64,000 bases of DNA from Butyricicoccus_A sp963601915 (GCA_963601915.1 CAVCGL010000004.1:1-64000), one strand, 5' to 3'. Positions 50,756-59,578 are shown, counted from the stretch's first letter. Notes: generated from the sequence alone by a model not told the origin. Numbers and translations are program-made.

Positions 50756-52084
50756 ATGAAAAAGGTTGTAAAGTTTGGCGGAAGCTCTCTTGCCAGCGCT
50801 GAACAGTTTCAGAAGGTAGGAGAGATCATCCGGGCGGATGAGAGCCGCGTATATGTCGTTCCGTCTGCACCGGGCAAGCGTTTCTCTGACGATACAAAGG
50901 TAACCGATATGCTTCTTCATGCATACGATCTGGCAAGTCAGGGCAAGGATGTTACCGATCAGCTGACCGCAATCAAAGCGCGTTATACGGAGATCATCGA
51001 GGGACTGCATTTGGAGAACTTTTCTCTGGATGAGGATTTTGCGATCATCGCAGAGCAGCTGCGCACCGATCCGCAGAAGGATTATACGGCGTCCCGCGGC
51101 GAATATCTGAACGGCAAGATTATGGCAGCATATCTGGGCATTGAGTTCATTGACGCACAGGATGTCATCTTCTTCAATGAGGAAGGCAATTTGAACCCGT
51201 ACAAGACAGAGCGCGTCATGAGTGCTCGGCTGGCAGAGGCTTCCAGAGCTGTTATTCCGGGCTTCTATGGTCTGGGCAAGGACGGCAACGTCAAGACCTT
51301 CTCCCGCGGCGGCTCGGATGTCACCGGCTCTATCGTGGCACAGGCATGCAAGGCAGACATCTATGAGAACTGGACCGATGTTTCCGGTTTCCTGGTAGCA
51401 GATCCGCGCATCGTAGACGACCCGATCAGCATCCGCTATATCACCTATCGCGAGCTGCGTGAGCTGTCTTACATGGGTGCTTCGGTTCTGCACGAAGAGG
51501 CAATTTTCCCGGTTCGTCACTGCGGTATTCCGATCAATATCCGTAACACCAACCGTCCGCAGGATCCGGGCACTTGGATTGTAGAGACTACCGGTCAGAA
51601 GCCGGATTATGTTGTAACCGGCATTGCAGGCAAGAAGGGATTCTGTACCATTCTCGTTACCAAGGCGATGATGAACTCTGAAGTTGGATTCGGCCGCAAG
51701 GTATTGCAGGCACTGGAAGACAACAACATTTCCTTTGAGCATATGCCGTCCGGCATTGATACGATGACCGTCATCGTACATGAGGACGAGTTCATGAATA
51801 AGGAACAGCAGGTTATCTCTGCCATTCATCGTCTGGCAAAGCCGGACAGCGTAGAAATTGAGTGTGATTATGCGCTGGTAGCTGTTGTCGGTCGTGGTAT
51901 GCGTTCTGCCAGTGGAACTGCTGCGAAGCTGTTCTCCTCTTTGGCAAATGCTGGCGTCAATGTTCGCATGATTGACCAGGGTTCGTCTGAACTCAACATT
52001 ATCATTGGCATCAAGAACGATGATTTTGATAAGGCAATTCGTGCGATCTATGATGGATTTGTCAGAAATCAGTCTAACAAGTAA
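50756..52084 (+). CDS. lysC: aspartokinase
   Basis: The 442-residue enzyme phosphorylates aspartate, the first step to lysine, threonine and methionine. The kinase domain has VVKFGGSSLASAEQF at the start, the SRGGSDVTGS substrate/ATP loop and the WTDVSGFLVADPR segment; two C-terminal ACT domains (from about residue 295, FCTILVTKAMMN and ALVAVVGRGMRSASGTAAK) are the feedback-sensing part. This layout matches the monofunctional aspartokinases common in Clostridia. GGAGG lies before ATG 50756; the frame is open to 50654 but that stretch covers the promoter. It is a single gene with no other pathway gene beside it. Confidence 0.94.
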   Translation: MKKVVKFGGSSLASAEQFQKVGEIIRADESRVYVVPSAPGKRFSDDTKVTDMLLHAYDLASQGKDVTDQLTAIKARYTEIIEGLHLENFSLDEDFAIIAEQLRTDPQKDYTASRGEYLNGKIMAAYLGIEFIDAQDVIFFNEEGNLNPYKTERVMSARLAEASRAVIPGFYGLGKDGNVKTFSRGGSDVTGSIVAQACKADIYENWTDVSGFLVADPRIVDDPISIRYITYRELRELSYMGASVLHEEAIFPVRHCGIPINIRNTNRPQDPGTWIVETTGQKPDYVVTGIAGKKGFCTILVTKAMMNSEVGFGRKVLQALEDNNISFEHMPSGIDTMTVIVHEDEFMNKEQQVISAIHRLAKPDSVEIECDYALVAVVGRGMRSASGTAAKLFSSLANAGVNVRMIDQGSSELNIIIGIKNDDFDKAIRAIYDGFVRNQSNK

Positions 52085-52097
52085 TCGTAGAACATAA

Positions 52098-52150
52098 AAT
52101 ACCGCCGTGTGCAATGGATGATAAACATCCCGCACACGGCGGATTTTTTT
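52098..52150. terminator. bidirectional rho-independent terminator
   Basis: CCGCCGTGTGC pairs with GCACACGGCGG over a 19-base loop, with ATTTTTTT after it; it ends lysC and the convergent TRAP/cytidylate-kinase-like operon. Confidence 0.85.
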
Positions 52151-52159
52151 GCGTTTTTT

Positions 52160-52771
52160 TTACGCGTTTTCGGTCAGCAGAGTATAGAGAATGTCAATGC
52201 AGTCCGCTACGCCCAGCGTGCCGGTATCCAGACAAATATTGTAGTTCTTGTACAGACCCATCGGATGACCAGTGTACTGCTTGTAGTAGGTCTCGCGCTT
52301 CTGATCCTTCTTGACGAGAATTTTCTTCAGCTCCGGAGAATTCGGACGGCCTTCCAGCTCAGCTGCACGCTCCAGCCGATGCTTTTCATCGGCGTACAGG
52401 AAGATCTTGAATGCCGGAATCCCCTTCTGCGTCAGAATATGATCGGCGCATCTGCCAACGATGATGCACGGCTTTTTTGCCAGATTCAGAACAACTTCCT
52501 TCTGCGCCTTGAAAATTCCATCATAGGAGCTGGAATATACATTCGCATTGTTCAGCAGGCTGTTCATGAACTTGCTTGCCGGGCTCATGTCCTCGCCCTC
52601 ACGCACGATGTCTTCCTCGGAATATCCGCTCTGCTTGGCGGTTTCTTTGACAAAATCTCTGTCATAGAACGGAATGCCAAGGCGCTCGGACAGACCGGAT
52701 GCGATGGTACGACCATAAGCGGCGTATTCGCGGCTGATCGTGATGACTGGATACTTAAGTTTTCCTTCCAT
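52160..52771 (-). CDS. cytidylate kinase-like family protein
   Basis: The 203-residue protein belongs to the cytidylate kinase-like (AAA_26) family. A degenerate P-loop region (ITISREYAAYGRTIASGLSERL) lacks the canonical GxxGxGKS/T, which is usual for these proteins, followed by FYDRDFVKETAKQSG, VVLNLAKKPCIIVGRCADHIL and a lid-like DQKRETYYKQYTG. Such proteins are numerous in Clostridia and their substrates are not known. It lies 35 bases after the TRAP permease gene with a good AGGAGG site, so it may belong to the same transcript. Confidence 0.83.
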   Translation of the reverse strand: MEGKLKYPVITISREYAAYGRTIASGLSERLGIPFYDRDFVKETAKQSGYSEEDIVREGEDMSPASKFMNSLLNNANVYSSSYDGIFKAQKEVVLNLAKKPCIIVGRCADHILTQKGIPAFKIFLYADEKHRLERAAELEGRPNSPELKKILVKKDQKRETYYKQYTGHPMGLYKNYNICLDTGTLGVADCIDILYTLLTENA

Positions 52772-52806
52772 ATCTATACTACCTCCTCTTTTTTGTTTCT
52801 CTTGTG

Positions 52807-54786
52807 TTAGTTTACAGCTGCCTTTTGCTTCTTAGACAGAATGTACTGGAATGCCAGACTTGCAAATACCAGAATCAGACCAACCAGATCGGTTGCCAGT
52901 GCCGGATGAATCAGCAGCAGGCCGCCAACGGCGATGACAATACGAATGATAGCGTTCATGTTTGCGAAGCAGTAGCCTTCCAAGGCAGCAGCCAAAGCAA
53001 AGATACCGATGAATGCCGTGATGGCAATCTGTACGACCTGAATAGCTGTTGTGTCGATCAGCAGCATAGCCGGATTGAAGCAGAACATATACGGTACGAT
53101 AAATGCCGCAATAGCGAGCTTGGATGCATTAAATGCAGTTTTCATCGGATTACTCTTGGCAATCGCAGAGCCTGCGTAAGCAGCCAGTGCAACCGGAGGA
53201 GTAATATCAGCGACAATACCGAAGTAGAACACGAAGAAGTGTGCAGCCATGATCGGTACACCCATACGAATCAGAATCGGTGCGGTGGTAGCAGCCATGA
53301 TGCAGTAGTTTGCCGTAGTCGGAACGCCCATGCCCAAGACGATGCAGCACAGCATAGTCAGAATCAGAGCGATAATCAGACGGTCACCGGCAACGCTGAC
53401 AATGGCATTGATAATGTCATTGGCAAGACCGGTCATGGTGATGGTGCCGGAGATAATACCTGCGACACCGCAAGCAGCGCCGACAGTGATCGCGCTCTTG
53501 CCGCCAGCTTCCAATGCTTCCAGAATCTTATGCGGTGTGATGCGGTTGTCCTTGTTGAACAGGCTGACAACAACGGTCAAAACGATTGCCAGAGAAGCAG
53601 CCTTCTGCATGGTCATAAAGTTGCCGGAAACCCAGACAACCAGCATAACCAGCGGGAGCAGCAAATAAATCTTCTTGACAAGATTGCGTGCTTTTGGCAG
53701 CTGTTCCTTCGGCATACCGTGCAGATCCAGCTTCTTTGCCTCCAGATGTACCGAAATAAAGATACCGGCAAAATAGAGAATCGCCGGAAGAATGGCGCGT
53801 CCAATAATGCTGGAATACGGAACACCGACGAAATCTGCCATCAGGAAGGCAGCAGCACCCATGATCGGCGGCATGATCTGACCGCCAGTGGAAGAGGTCG
53901 CCTCGACGGCACCTGCGAATTCTGGCTTGTAACCGGTCTTTTTCATCATCGGGATGGTGACAGAACCGGTTGTTACCGTGTTGCCGACAGAGGAACCGGA
54001 TACCATGCCGCACAGAGCGGAGGAGATGACGGATACCTTTGCCGGGCCGCCTGCAAAGCGTCCGGCAATGCAGTTAGCCAAATCAATGAAGAAGTTGGAA
54101 ATGCCGGTGCGCTCCAAGAACGCGCCGAAAATGATAAATACAACGATGTACTTTGAGCAGACATTTACCGGGGTGGAGAAAATGCCTTCCTTGGTGTAGA
54201 ACAGGTTGCGCACGAGATAGCGCAGTCTGCCAAAGAATTCCGGGTTTGTCAGTCCATATACCAGCGCATAGACAACGAACACACCGGCAACAATCAAAAT
54301 CGGCAGACCGACACAGCGGCGTGTGACCTCAATCAATGCCAGAATGGCAATGATGCCAATAGCAATCTGGAACCAGGTAAAGCGAGTGCCCTGATTGATA
54401 ATCTGATTGACATTGAAGGTAAAGTAGAAGAAGGAACCGACACCGGCTATCATAAAGATAATATCGCCGATCGGCATATGATTGACTTTTTGATCGCCCT
54501 TCTTAGACGGATAAATCAAGAAGCCCATCAAAATGATGAGACCCATAAAGGATGTCAGACGGATTTCTTCCAAAAATGTTGCGAACAGCGTGACATAGAT
54601 ACACCACAGAGAGAATGCAGCGAGAATAACCGTGATGGCGATTTTCGGCTTGCCTTCCCAGATACGGGTGTTGGATTCTCTGTCATACTTACGCATGACC
54701 GAATCAACATCGGCCTGTACGTCCATAGCCTCATCCGTGAGGACTTCCGGATCGTTCAGCTTGGTTTTTTCTTCATTCTTATTCAC
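52807..54786 (-). CDS. TRAP transporter fused permease subunit (DctQM)
   Basis: The 659-residue membrane protein fuses the small and large TRAP subunits: an N-terminal set of about four helices (from IAITVILAAFSLWCIYVTLF) and a larger C-terminal DctM-type domain. Conserved stretches are VSVISSALCGMVSGSSVGNT, EATSSTGGQIMPPIMGAAAF and MGVPTTANYCIMAATTAP. Such fused permeases pair with TAXI-type binding proteins and use a sodium gradient. It is encoded 16 bases after the binding protein. Substrates of TAXI systems are mostly undefined; glutamate and organic acids are reported for a few. Confidence 0.94.
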   Translation of the reverse strand: MNKNEEKTKLNDPEVLTDEAMDVQADVDSVMRKYDRESNTRIWEGKPKIAITVILAAFSLWCIYVTLFATFLEEIRLTSFMGLIILMGFLIYPSKKGDQKVNHMPIGDIIFMIAGVGSFFYFTFNVNQIINQGTRFTWFQIAIGIIAILALIEVTRRCVGLPILIVAGVFVVYALVYGLTNPEFFGRLRYLVRNLFYTKEGIFSTPVNVCSKYIVVFIIFGAFLERTGISNFFIDLANCIAGRFAGGPAKVSVISSALCGMVSGSSVGNTVTTGSVTIPMMKKTGYKPEFAGAVEATSSTGGQIMPPIMGAAAFLMADFVGVPYSSIIGRAILPAILYFAGIFISVHLEAKKLDLHGMPKEQLPKARNLVKKIYLLLPLVMLVVWVSGNFMTMQKAASLAIVLTVVVSLFNKDNRITPHKILEALEAGGKSAITVGAACGVAGIISGTITMTGLANDIINAIVSVAGDRLIIALILTMLCCIVLGMGVPTTANYCIMAATTAPILIRMGVPIMAAHFFVFYFGIVADITPPVALAAYAGSAIAKSNPMKTAFNASKLAIAAFIVPYMFCFNPAMLLIDTTAIQVVQIAITAFIGIFALAAALEGYCFANMNAIIRIVIAVGGLLLIHPALATDLVGLILVFASLAFQYILSKKQKAAVN

Positions 54787-54802
54787 AGAACCTGTACCCT
54801 CC

Positions 54803-55774
54803 TTATTCGTCCGTATTCACGGTAATACCGTGCTCGGCATAGTATTTGGCAGCGCCTGCATGATAAGGAACCGTTGTGATGCTGGTCGCTGTGTCCAGCT
54901 TCAGCTCTGCGCCCTTGGCATTTTCCTTGGTAATCTCATCGACATGGTCAAAGATCGCTGCCGTCAGATTGTAAACGGTATCCTCATCTGCCTGTGCAGA
55001 TACGACAACGGTAGCCTGTACCGTGATGGTATTGATTGGCTCGTCCTGTCCCGGATAAGTATTTGCCGGAATCGTATAGGTCTTGTAGTACGGGCACTTG
55101 GACAAGATATTGTCACGAACGGTGCCGTCAATATTGATGAGATTGACGCCGTTGGTTGTGGCAAGCTCTGTGATAGCAGAGGTCGGAGGGCCAGCAACGA
55201 TAAATGCGGCATCAATCTTGCCGTCCTTGAGAGATTCCTTGGAATCCTCGAATGACTGATACTGCGGCTTGATGTCCTTGATGGTCATGCCTGCGCCTTC
55301 CAGCACATCTACTGCGTTGAAGTAGGTACCGGAACCGGCCTGACCGATAGATACGCGCTTGCCGCGCAGATCCTCTACAGAGGTGATGTCGTCATCCATC
55401 GTGAGCAGCTGAACGGTTTCTGCGTACAGCGCACCGAGCGTGCGGAAGTCGTGCGTCGGGCCGTCCTGCTCGAAAGCACGGGTGCCGTTCCAGCCGTAGG
55501 TCATAACGTCGGACTGGGTAAAACCGAGCTGGAAGTCTCCGTCCTGAATACTCTGGATGTTGACCTTGGAGCCGCCGGTTGATACAGCGGTTGTACGCAC
55601 GCCAGCATATGTTTTCATGTACTGGGCAAGTACACCGCCGTATGAATAATACGTGCCGGCGGTACCGCCAGTGCCGAACATCATTCTGGTCTGTGACTCG
55701 GAACAACCGGTCAGACACAAGGCCATCATGACAGCGAGAAACAAGCTGATCATTCTTAATCGGAATTTCTTCAC
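54803..55774 (-). CDS. TAXI family TRAP transporter solute-binding protein
   Basis: The 323-residue lipoprotein has a signal peptide with lipobox MALCLTGC (Cys23) and TAXI-family segments MMFGTGGTAGTYYSYGGVLAQ near the mature start, GDFQLGFTQSDVMTYGWNG and KRVSIGQAGSGTYFNA. It captures the substrate outside the cell and hands it to the fused permease encoded next. The start is a GTG at 55772-55774; GGAG lies about 11 bases before it. An internal ATG at residue 8 is an alternative that would shorten the signal peptide. Confidence 0.93.
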   Translation of the reverse strand: MKKFRLRMISLFLAVMMALCLTGCSESQTRMMFGTGGTAGTYYSYGGVLAQYMKTYAGVRTTAVSTGGSKVNIQSIQDGDFQLGFTQSDVMTYGWNGTRAFEQDGPTHDFRTLGALYAETVQLLTMDDDITSVEDLRGKRVSIGQAGSGTYFNAVDVLEGAGMTIKDIKPQYQSFEDSKESLKDGKIDAAFIVAGPPTSAITELATTNGVNLINIDGTVRDNILSKCPYYKTYTIPANTYPGQDEPINTITVQATVVVSAQADEDTVYNLTAAIFDHVDEITKENAKGAELKLDTATSITTVPYHAGAAKYYAEHGITVNTDE

Positions 55775-55835
55775 TTTTTGTTCTTCTCCTTTTTGTAGTT
55801 CGATTTGCAGAAATTTCTATATTTCCACAAATAAT

Positions 55836-55864
55836 ATTGTATCATTTATTCGTGCGGGATTCAA
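55836..55864 (-). promoter_or_regulatory. promoter of the TRAP operon
   Basis: On the minus strand TTGAAT (55859-55864) and TACAAT (55836-55841) are 17 bases apart. Confidence 0.7.
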
Positions 55865-56037
55865 TGCAAATACGACGGAATCATGCAGGAAATTTTCAAA
55901 AAAGATGCCAAAAATTGCACGAAATCCCCGATAAATGCATAGTAGACTCTGAACCTATGCATCAATGAAAAAGAACACAGGGGACGAAACGGAGGATGTT
56001 GGGATGCGAAATACCACAGAAGAAGTATAAGGGCATA

Positions 56038-57069
56038 TTATGCTTCGGGTGGAAGATTGCAGCGGAATTTGATGGAAATATCCGTGAGCTGGATGCGCTG
56101 CTCCGGCATTTTATGGTTGGACAGGTAATCATAGAGGATTTGAATCGGGCGGGTGCCCTGCGTTTCAATGTCTTGTCCAATGACAAAATCCACGATGCCT
56201 TGCTTGATGAGAGACAGATTCGACGGCGTGATGTCATGGATAATCATGTGAATTTTTCCCGCCATACCGGTCTCTTGCAGTGCTTTGGCGACGCCGCGGC
56301 GTCCCATGGATGACACAAAAATACCGTTTAATTCTGGATCTGCCTGAATGGCACGGCAGGTAATTCGCTTGGCAAGTTCGCTGTCGAGAAAGCAGCATTC
56401 CGGATGCAGGATCTCAACGTCCGGATAATTTGCCGACATTTCCTCTAAAAAGCCCGTCAGGCGCTGACTGTCAGCGTAATGTCCGCTCTGTTGACCGAGA
56501 ATCGGGAGAATGTGTCCGTGTCCGCCGGTCAACATACCCATCAGCGCTGCGGCGGATCGTCCGGCGGCGATGTCATCCGGTCCGACATACGCGAGCCGAT
56601 TGGCATCGCTGATGTCTGTGTTGAGTGTAACGACAGGGATGCCGCCTTTTTCGCTGATTTGGTTGATTTTATCTCGGATTAGGCTGTTTGCCAGCGGCAT
56701 TAACGCCAGGGCATCAATGTGTTCGATTTCCACCAGTTCATCAATCAAAGCCAGTTGATGCTGAATATCTACTCCATCCATCGTGCGAAGAACAATTTTT
56801 ACCGGCAGCAATTCACTGCTGGGGAATTCTTCAAATAAATGCGCCAGTTCTTTGACGAAATCAGAGGCGGCGGAGTGCAGAACAACACCAATTTTCCATG
56901 TGTTGAGCAAAGAAGGCATGAGACGGGCGGAAATGTATCCCATATCTCGTGCTTTTTCACGGACGCGCTCGGCGACCTCTGGACGAATGCCGGGTTTATT
57001 GTGCAGCGCACGGTCTACTGTGCCGCGAGAAACACCGCAGGCATCTGCAATTTGCTGCATGGTTACCAT
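56038..57069 (-). CDS. LacI family transcriptional regulator
   Basis: The 343-residue repressor has an N-terminal LacI helix-turn-helix and hinge (TMQQIADACGVSRGTVDRAL) and a periplasmic-binding-protein-like sensor domain (IGVVLHSAASDFVKELAHLF, YVGPDDIAAGRSAAALMGM, LNGIFVSSMGRRGVAKAL) of the D-ribose/allose-binding type with a substituted hinge sequence. It is divergent from the isomerase-like gene 376 bases away, the likely target, and its own promoter contains a LacI-like palindrome. The start ATG at 57069 has AGGAG 11 bases upstream; a second ATG is at 57060. Confidence 0.92.
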   Translation of the reverse strand: MVTMQQIADACGVSRGTVDRALHNKPGIRPEVAERVREKARDMGYISARLMPSLLNTWKIGVVLHSAASDFVKELAHLFEEFPSSELLPVKIVLRTMDGVDIQHQLALIDELVEIEHIDALALMPLANSLIRDKINQISEKGGIPVVTLNTDISDANRLAYVGPDDIAAGRSAAALMGMLTGGHGHILPILGQQSGHYADSQRLTGFLEEMSANYPDVEILHPECCFLDSELAKRITCRAIQADPELNGIFVSSMGRRGVAKALQETGMAGKIHMIIHDITPSNLSLIKQGIVDFVIGQDIETQGTRPIQILYDYLSNHKMPEQRIQLTDISIKFRCNLPPEA

Positions 57070-57094
57070 TATTTATCACGCTCCTACTGCTTGT

Positions 57095-57123
57095 ATCATA
57101 CCATAGATTCACTCGCTTGAAAA
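57095..57123 (-). promoter_or_regulatory. promoter of the LacI gene with an overlapping palindrome
   Basis: On the minus strand TTTTCA (57118-57123) and TATGAT (57095-57100) are 17 bases apart. The imperfect palindrome TTCAAGCGAGTGAA (57108-57121, central CG) overlaps the spacer and -35 box and could be an autoregulatory operator. Confidence 0.45.
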
Positions 57124-57445
57124 GATGTGACAAATGCACGAAACTGTTTTTTGTAACATGCGGATTTGACGGAGAAATAAGCAGTTTTTGAGCAATCTAT
57201 CTAAATAACCAGGAGAGAAACTAGAGGAAATCACGGGATTTTGCACGGCAAAATGATAGTGAGGCAAATTACTTGAAACAAATGCACAGAAATGGTATCG
57301 TAAGAGACAGAAGAGAGGATGACCAAAACAAAGCATGATGTGGTTCTTTCTGCGGACTTCCGATGCATACGATCCCAAGCCGTGTGCATCGGAATCCATC
57401 CGCTTTTTTTCAACAATAACGACCAAATAAAAGGAGAGTATACAC
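57124..57445 (+). other. leader region of the isomerase-like gene
   Basis: This 320-base stretch has no coding region I can support. It holds a candidate promoter, TTGAAA (57273-57278) and TATCGT (57296-57301) 17 bases apart, then a strong terminator hairpin at 57352-57410, and then the ribosome-binding site of the gene at 57446. The left half (57124-57270) shows no clear feature. Confidence 0.5.
57352..57410 (+). terminator. leader terminator or attenuator
   Basis: A long stem is formed by GCGGA (57352-57356) with TCCGC (57399-57403) and TTCCGATGCA (57358-57367) with TGCATCGGAA (57385-57394), followed by seven T. It ends 36 bases before the start codon at 57446, so it either ends a short leader RNA or controls readthrough into that gene. 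Confidence 0.8.
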
Positions 57446-58318
57446 ATGAGATTAGGTTTTAACGAAGCAAACGACCGTTTTTGCCAGGGACACACCGTGA
57501 TGCAGGATTTGGAGCTGTGCGAGAAGTATGGTTTTGACTGCATCGATATTCAGTCCGAATGCCTGAACCGCGATCTGGAAAAGGGCATTGTGACCATCGA
57601 AGAACTGGGCGAGTGGTTTTCCACCCATCATCTGAAGATGCTGTCTTACAATGCACTGTGCTTCTTTAACATGAAGCAGACCGCAGAAGAGAAACAGGCT
57701 GTGATGGATGAGCTGGATGAGATCATCCGCCGCTGCAACATTCTGGGCTGCAAGATGATTGTTGTCGTTCCGTCTCAGGACATGAAGGAGCGCGGTTTGC
57801 AACCGACTCGCAAGGAAATCCGCGAGGATGCCGTTGCTGTGCTCAAGGAAATGGTAAAGAAGGTTGAGCCGTATGGCATCAAGCTGAGCTTGGAGTTCTG
57901 TGGTGCACCGGATATGACCATCAACCGCTTTGAGGATGCCTATGCCATTGTTGAGGCTGTTGATTCTCCGCTGGTTGGTGTCACGCTGGATCAGTATCAT
58001 TTCTATGCCATGGGTTCTGGCTGGGAGTCTCTGGAGAAGGCTGACGGCAAGAAAATCTTTGTATGGCATCTGAACGGCACAGAAGATATGCCGTGCGGCG
58101 CATACTATAACAATGATGAGAAGCGTCTGTGGCCGGATGCAGAAGGCGATTGCCTGCCGCACGCCCGCTATGCAGATACGCTGAAGAAAATCGGCTTTGA
58201 GGGTGATTGCTGCACCATCGAAATCTTCCGTCCGGCATACTATGAGATGACGCAGGAAGAAAATGTGAAGAAGTCCGCAGAAGTTACCCGTGCGCATGTC
58301 GAAAAGTACTGCAAGTAA
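57446..58318 (+). CDS. sugar phosphate isomerase/epimerase family protein (IolI/IolE-like TIM barrel)
   Basis: The 290-residue protein belongs to the xylose-isomerase-like TIM barrel family that contains inosose dehydratases and sugar epimerases. Predicted metal ligands are in order E (KLSLEFCGA), D (VGVTLDQYHFY), H (VWHLNGTED) and E (CCTIEIFRP). Substrate is not readable; the divergent LacI regulator suggests a sugar or polyol. AAAGGAG precedes the ATG. A strong terminator in its leader implies conditional expression. No other catabolic enzyme or transporter gene follows, which is unusual for such a regulator-enzyme pair. Confidence 0.9.
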   Translation: MRLGFNEANDRFCQGHTVMQDLELCEKYGFDCIDIQSECLNRDLEKGIVTIEELGEWFSTHHLKMLSYNALCFFNMKQTAEEKQAVMDELDEIIRRCNILGCKMIVVVPSQDMKERGLQPTRKEIREDAVAVLKEMVKKVEPYGIKLSLEFCGAPDMTINRFEDAYAIVEAVDSPLVGVTLDQYHFYAMGSGWESLEKADGKKIFVWHLNGTEDMPCGAYYNNDEKRLWPDAEGDCLPHARYADTLKKIGFEGDCCTIEIFRPAYYEMTQEENVKKSAEVTRAHVEKYCK

Positions 58319-58340
58319 GTATTCTCGCATACAAAAGAAG

Positions 58341-58380
58341 AATGCACGCGCCAAGAAAACTTGGTGCGTGCATTTTTTAT
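58341..58380 (+). terminator. rho-independent terminator
   Basis: AATGCACGCGCCAAG pairs with CTTGGTGCGTGCATT (one G-T pair) over AAAA, followed by TTTT. Confidence 0.9.
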
Positions 58381-58382
58381 CC

Positions 58383-58410
58383 TTGCAAAGGTGCGATTTT
58401 ATGCTATAAT
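58383..58410 (+). promoter_or_regulatory. promoter of the second DMT gene
   Basis: TTGCAA (58383-58388), 16-base spacer, TATAAT (58405-58410). Confidence 0.75.
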
Positions 58411-58452
58411 AAACCCGATTTATTCGATATTTGGCGATAGAAAGGAAAAACG

Positions 58453-59355
58453 ATGAAACGGGCGTTAAGTTATGGCATTTTGGGCGCTTTATTTTTTGCG
58501 TTTACATTTGTATTCAACCGGAGCATGAATTTAAGCGGCGGGTATTGGCTGTGGAGTGCTTGCCTGCGGTATCTGTTCACGTTGCCGCTCATGGGCATTC
58601 TTGTGTGGAAACAGCGCGGGCTGCAAGCGATCTGGTATGCGATCAAGCAGCAGCCCTTGGCGTGGCTGTTGTGGAGTACTGTTGGATTCGGTTTGTTTTA
58701 TATGCCGTTGACAGCAGCTTCTATTTACGGAGAATCTTGGTTTGTGGCAGCGACTTGGCAGGTGACCATCGTTGCAGGTGTTTTGCTCACGCCGCTGTTC
58801 GGCAAAACGATTCCGGTAAAAAATCTGCTGTGTGCGGGCTGTATTCTGTTTGGTATTTTTCTGCTGCAGACGGCACATTTGTCTCAGCTGCAAGCAGGCA
58901 GTATGCTGTGCGCACTGCTTCTGATTTTGATTGCAGCATTTTCTTATCCGTTGGGAAACCGAAAAATGATGGTCATCTGTCCACAGGATTTTTCGACGGT
59001 TCAGCGGGTATTTGGCATGACATTGTGCAGTATGCCGTTTTGGATTGTACTGTCCGTTTGTGCGGGAGTGGCACACGGCGCGCCGAGTGCCGGACAGCTT
59101 ACCCAGTCCTTTATTGTTGCCCTGTTTTCCGGCGTGATTGCAACGCTTCTGTTTTTCGAAGCGACCAACTTGGTCAAGCACAATGCAAAGCAGTTGGCGG
59201 TTATTGAGGCGACGCAGTCTGGAGAAGTGATTTTTACGCTGTTGGGCGGCGTGCTGTTTTTGGGAGATCCGATGCCAAGCCCTGTCGGCTGTATCGGCAT
59301 CACCGTCATTGTTGCGGGTATGATCTGCAACAGCTTGATATCTATGCAAAAATAA
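58453..59355 (+). CDS. DMT superfamily transporter (EmrE-type multidrug resistance efflux, PF13536-like)
   Basis: The 300-residue membrane protein has about ten hydrophobic segments beginning at SYGILGALFFAFTFVFNRSM. The repeated layout and the late AVIEATQSGEVIFTLLGGVLF segment match the multidrug resistance efflux transporter branch of DMT proteins. It is distinct from the EamA protein at 49572. Substrate unknown. AAAGGAAA precedes the ATG, and it is a single-gene unit ended by a strong terminator. Confidence 0.87.
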   Translation: MKRALSYGILGALFFAFTFVFNRSMNLSGGYWLWSACLRYLFTLPLMGILVWKQRGLQAIWYAIKQQPLAWLLWSTVGFGLFYMPLTAASIYGESWFVAATWQVTIVAGVLLTPLFGKTIPVKNLLCAGCILFGIFLLQTAHLSQLQAGSMLCALLLILIAAFSYPLGNRKMMVICPQDFSTVQRVFGMTLCSMPFWIVLSVCAGVAHGAPSAGQLTQSFIVALFSGVIATLLFFEATNLVKHNAKQLAVIEATQSGEVIFTLLGGVLFLGDPMPSPVGCIGITVIVAGMICNSLISMQK

Positions 59356-59390
59356 AAAACAGCGAGAAGAATTTCTTCTCGCTGTTTTTT
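59353..59390. terminator. bidirectional terminator between DMT gene and tRNA-Leu
   Basis: AAAAACAGCGAGAAGAA pairs with TTCTTCTCGCTGTTTTT, with A and T runs on the two sides. It can end both the DMT gene and the minus-strand tRNA transcript. Confidence 0.9.
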
Positions 59391-59477
59391 TGGTGCCGGT
59401 GACCGGACTCGAACCGGTACGCTGTCGCCAGCGGTGGATTTTGAGTCCACTACGTCTACCAATTCCATCACACCGGC
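59391..59477 (-). tRNA. tRNA-Leu (anticodon CAA)
   Basis: The 87-nt minus-strand gene has the acceptor stem GCCGGTG/CACCGGC, discriminator A and an encoded CCA (59391-59393). The anticodon stem GTGGA/TCCAC encloses the seven-base loop CTCAAAA, giving anticodon CAA. A long variable arm (CGCTGGCGACAGCG) marks it as a class II tRNA, and the T arm CCGGTTCGAGTCCGG is standard. Confidence 0.95.
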
Positions 59478-59491
59478 AGATGACGATAATT

Positions 59492-59520
59492 ATTATACAG
59501 GAAGAGATGGAAAATTGCAA
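59492..59520 (-). promoter_or_regulatory. promoter of tRNA-Leu
   Basis: On the minus strand TTGCAA (59515-59520) and TATAAT (59492-59497) are 17 bases apart, 14 bases before the mature tRNA. Confidence 0.8.
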
Positions 59521-59536
59521 GTCTTTTTGCAAATTT

Positions 59537-59572
59537 TTTTACAAAAAAACATCCAGGCAAAATGCCTGGATG
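59537..59572 (-). terminator. terminator of the exonuclease operon
   Basis: On the minus strand ATCCAGGCA pairs with TGCCTGGAT and is followed by a run of T (plus-strand A run at 59542-59549). Confidence 0.85.
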
Positions 59573-59578
59573 CAAAAG

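Noticed and set aside
52804..54156. 450-codon open frame on the plus strand opposite the TRAP permease gene
   Set aside because: The complementary TRAP permease is well supported and the plus-strand product is a Gln/His/Asn/Cys-rich sequence typical of antisense translation of a hydrophobic gene.
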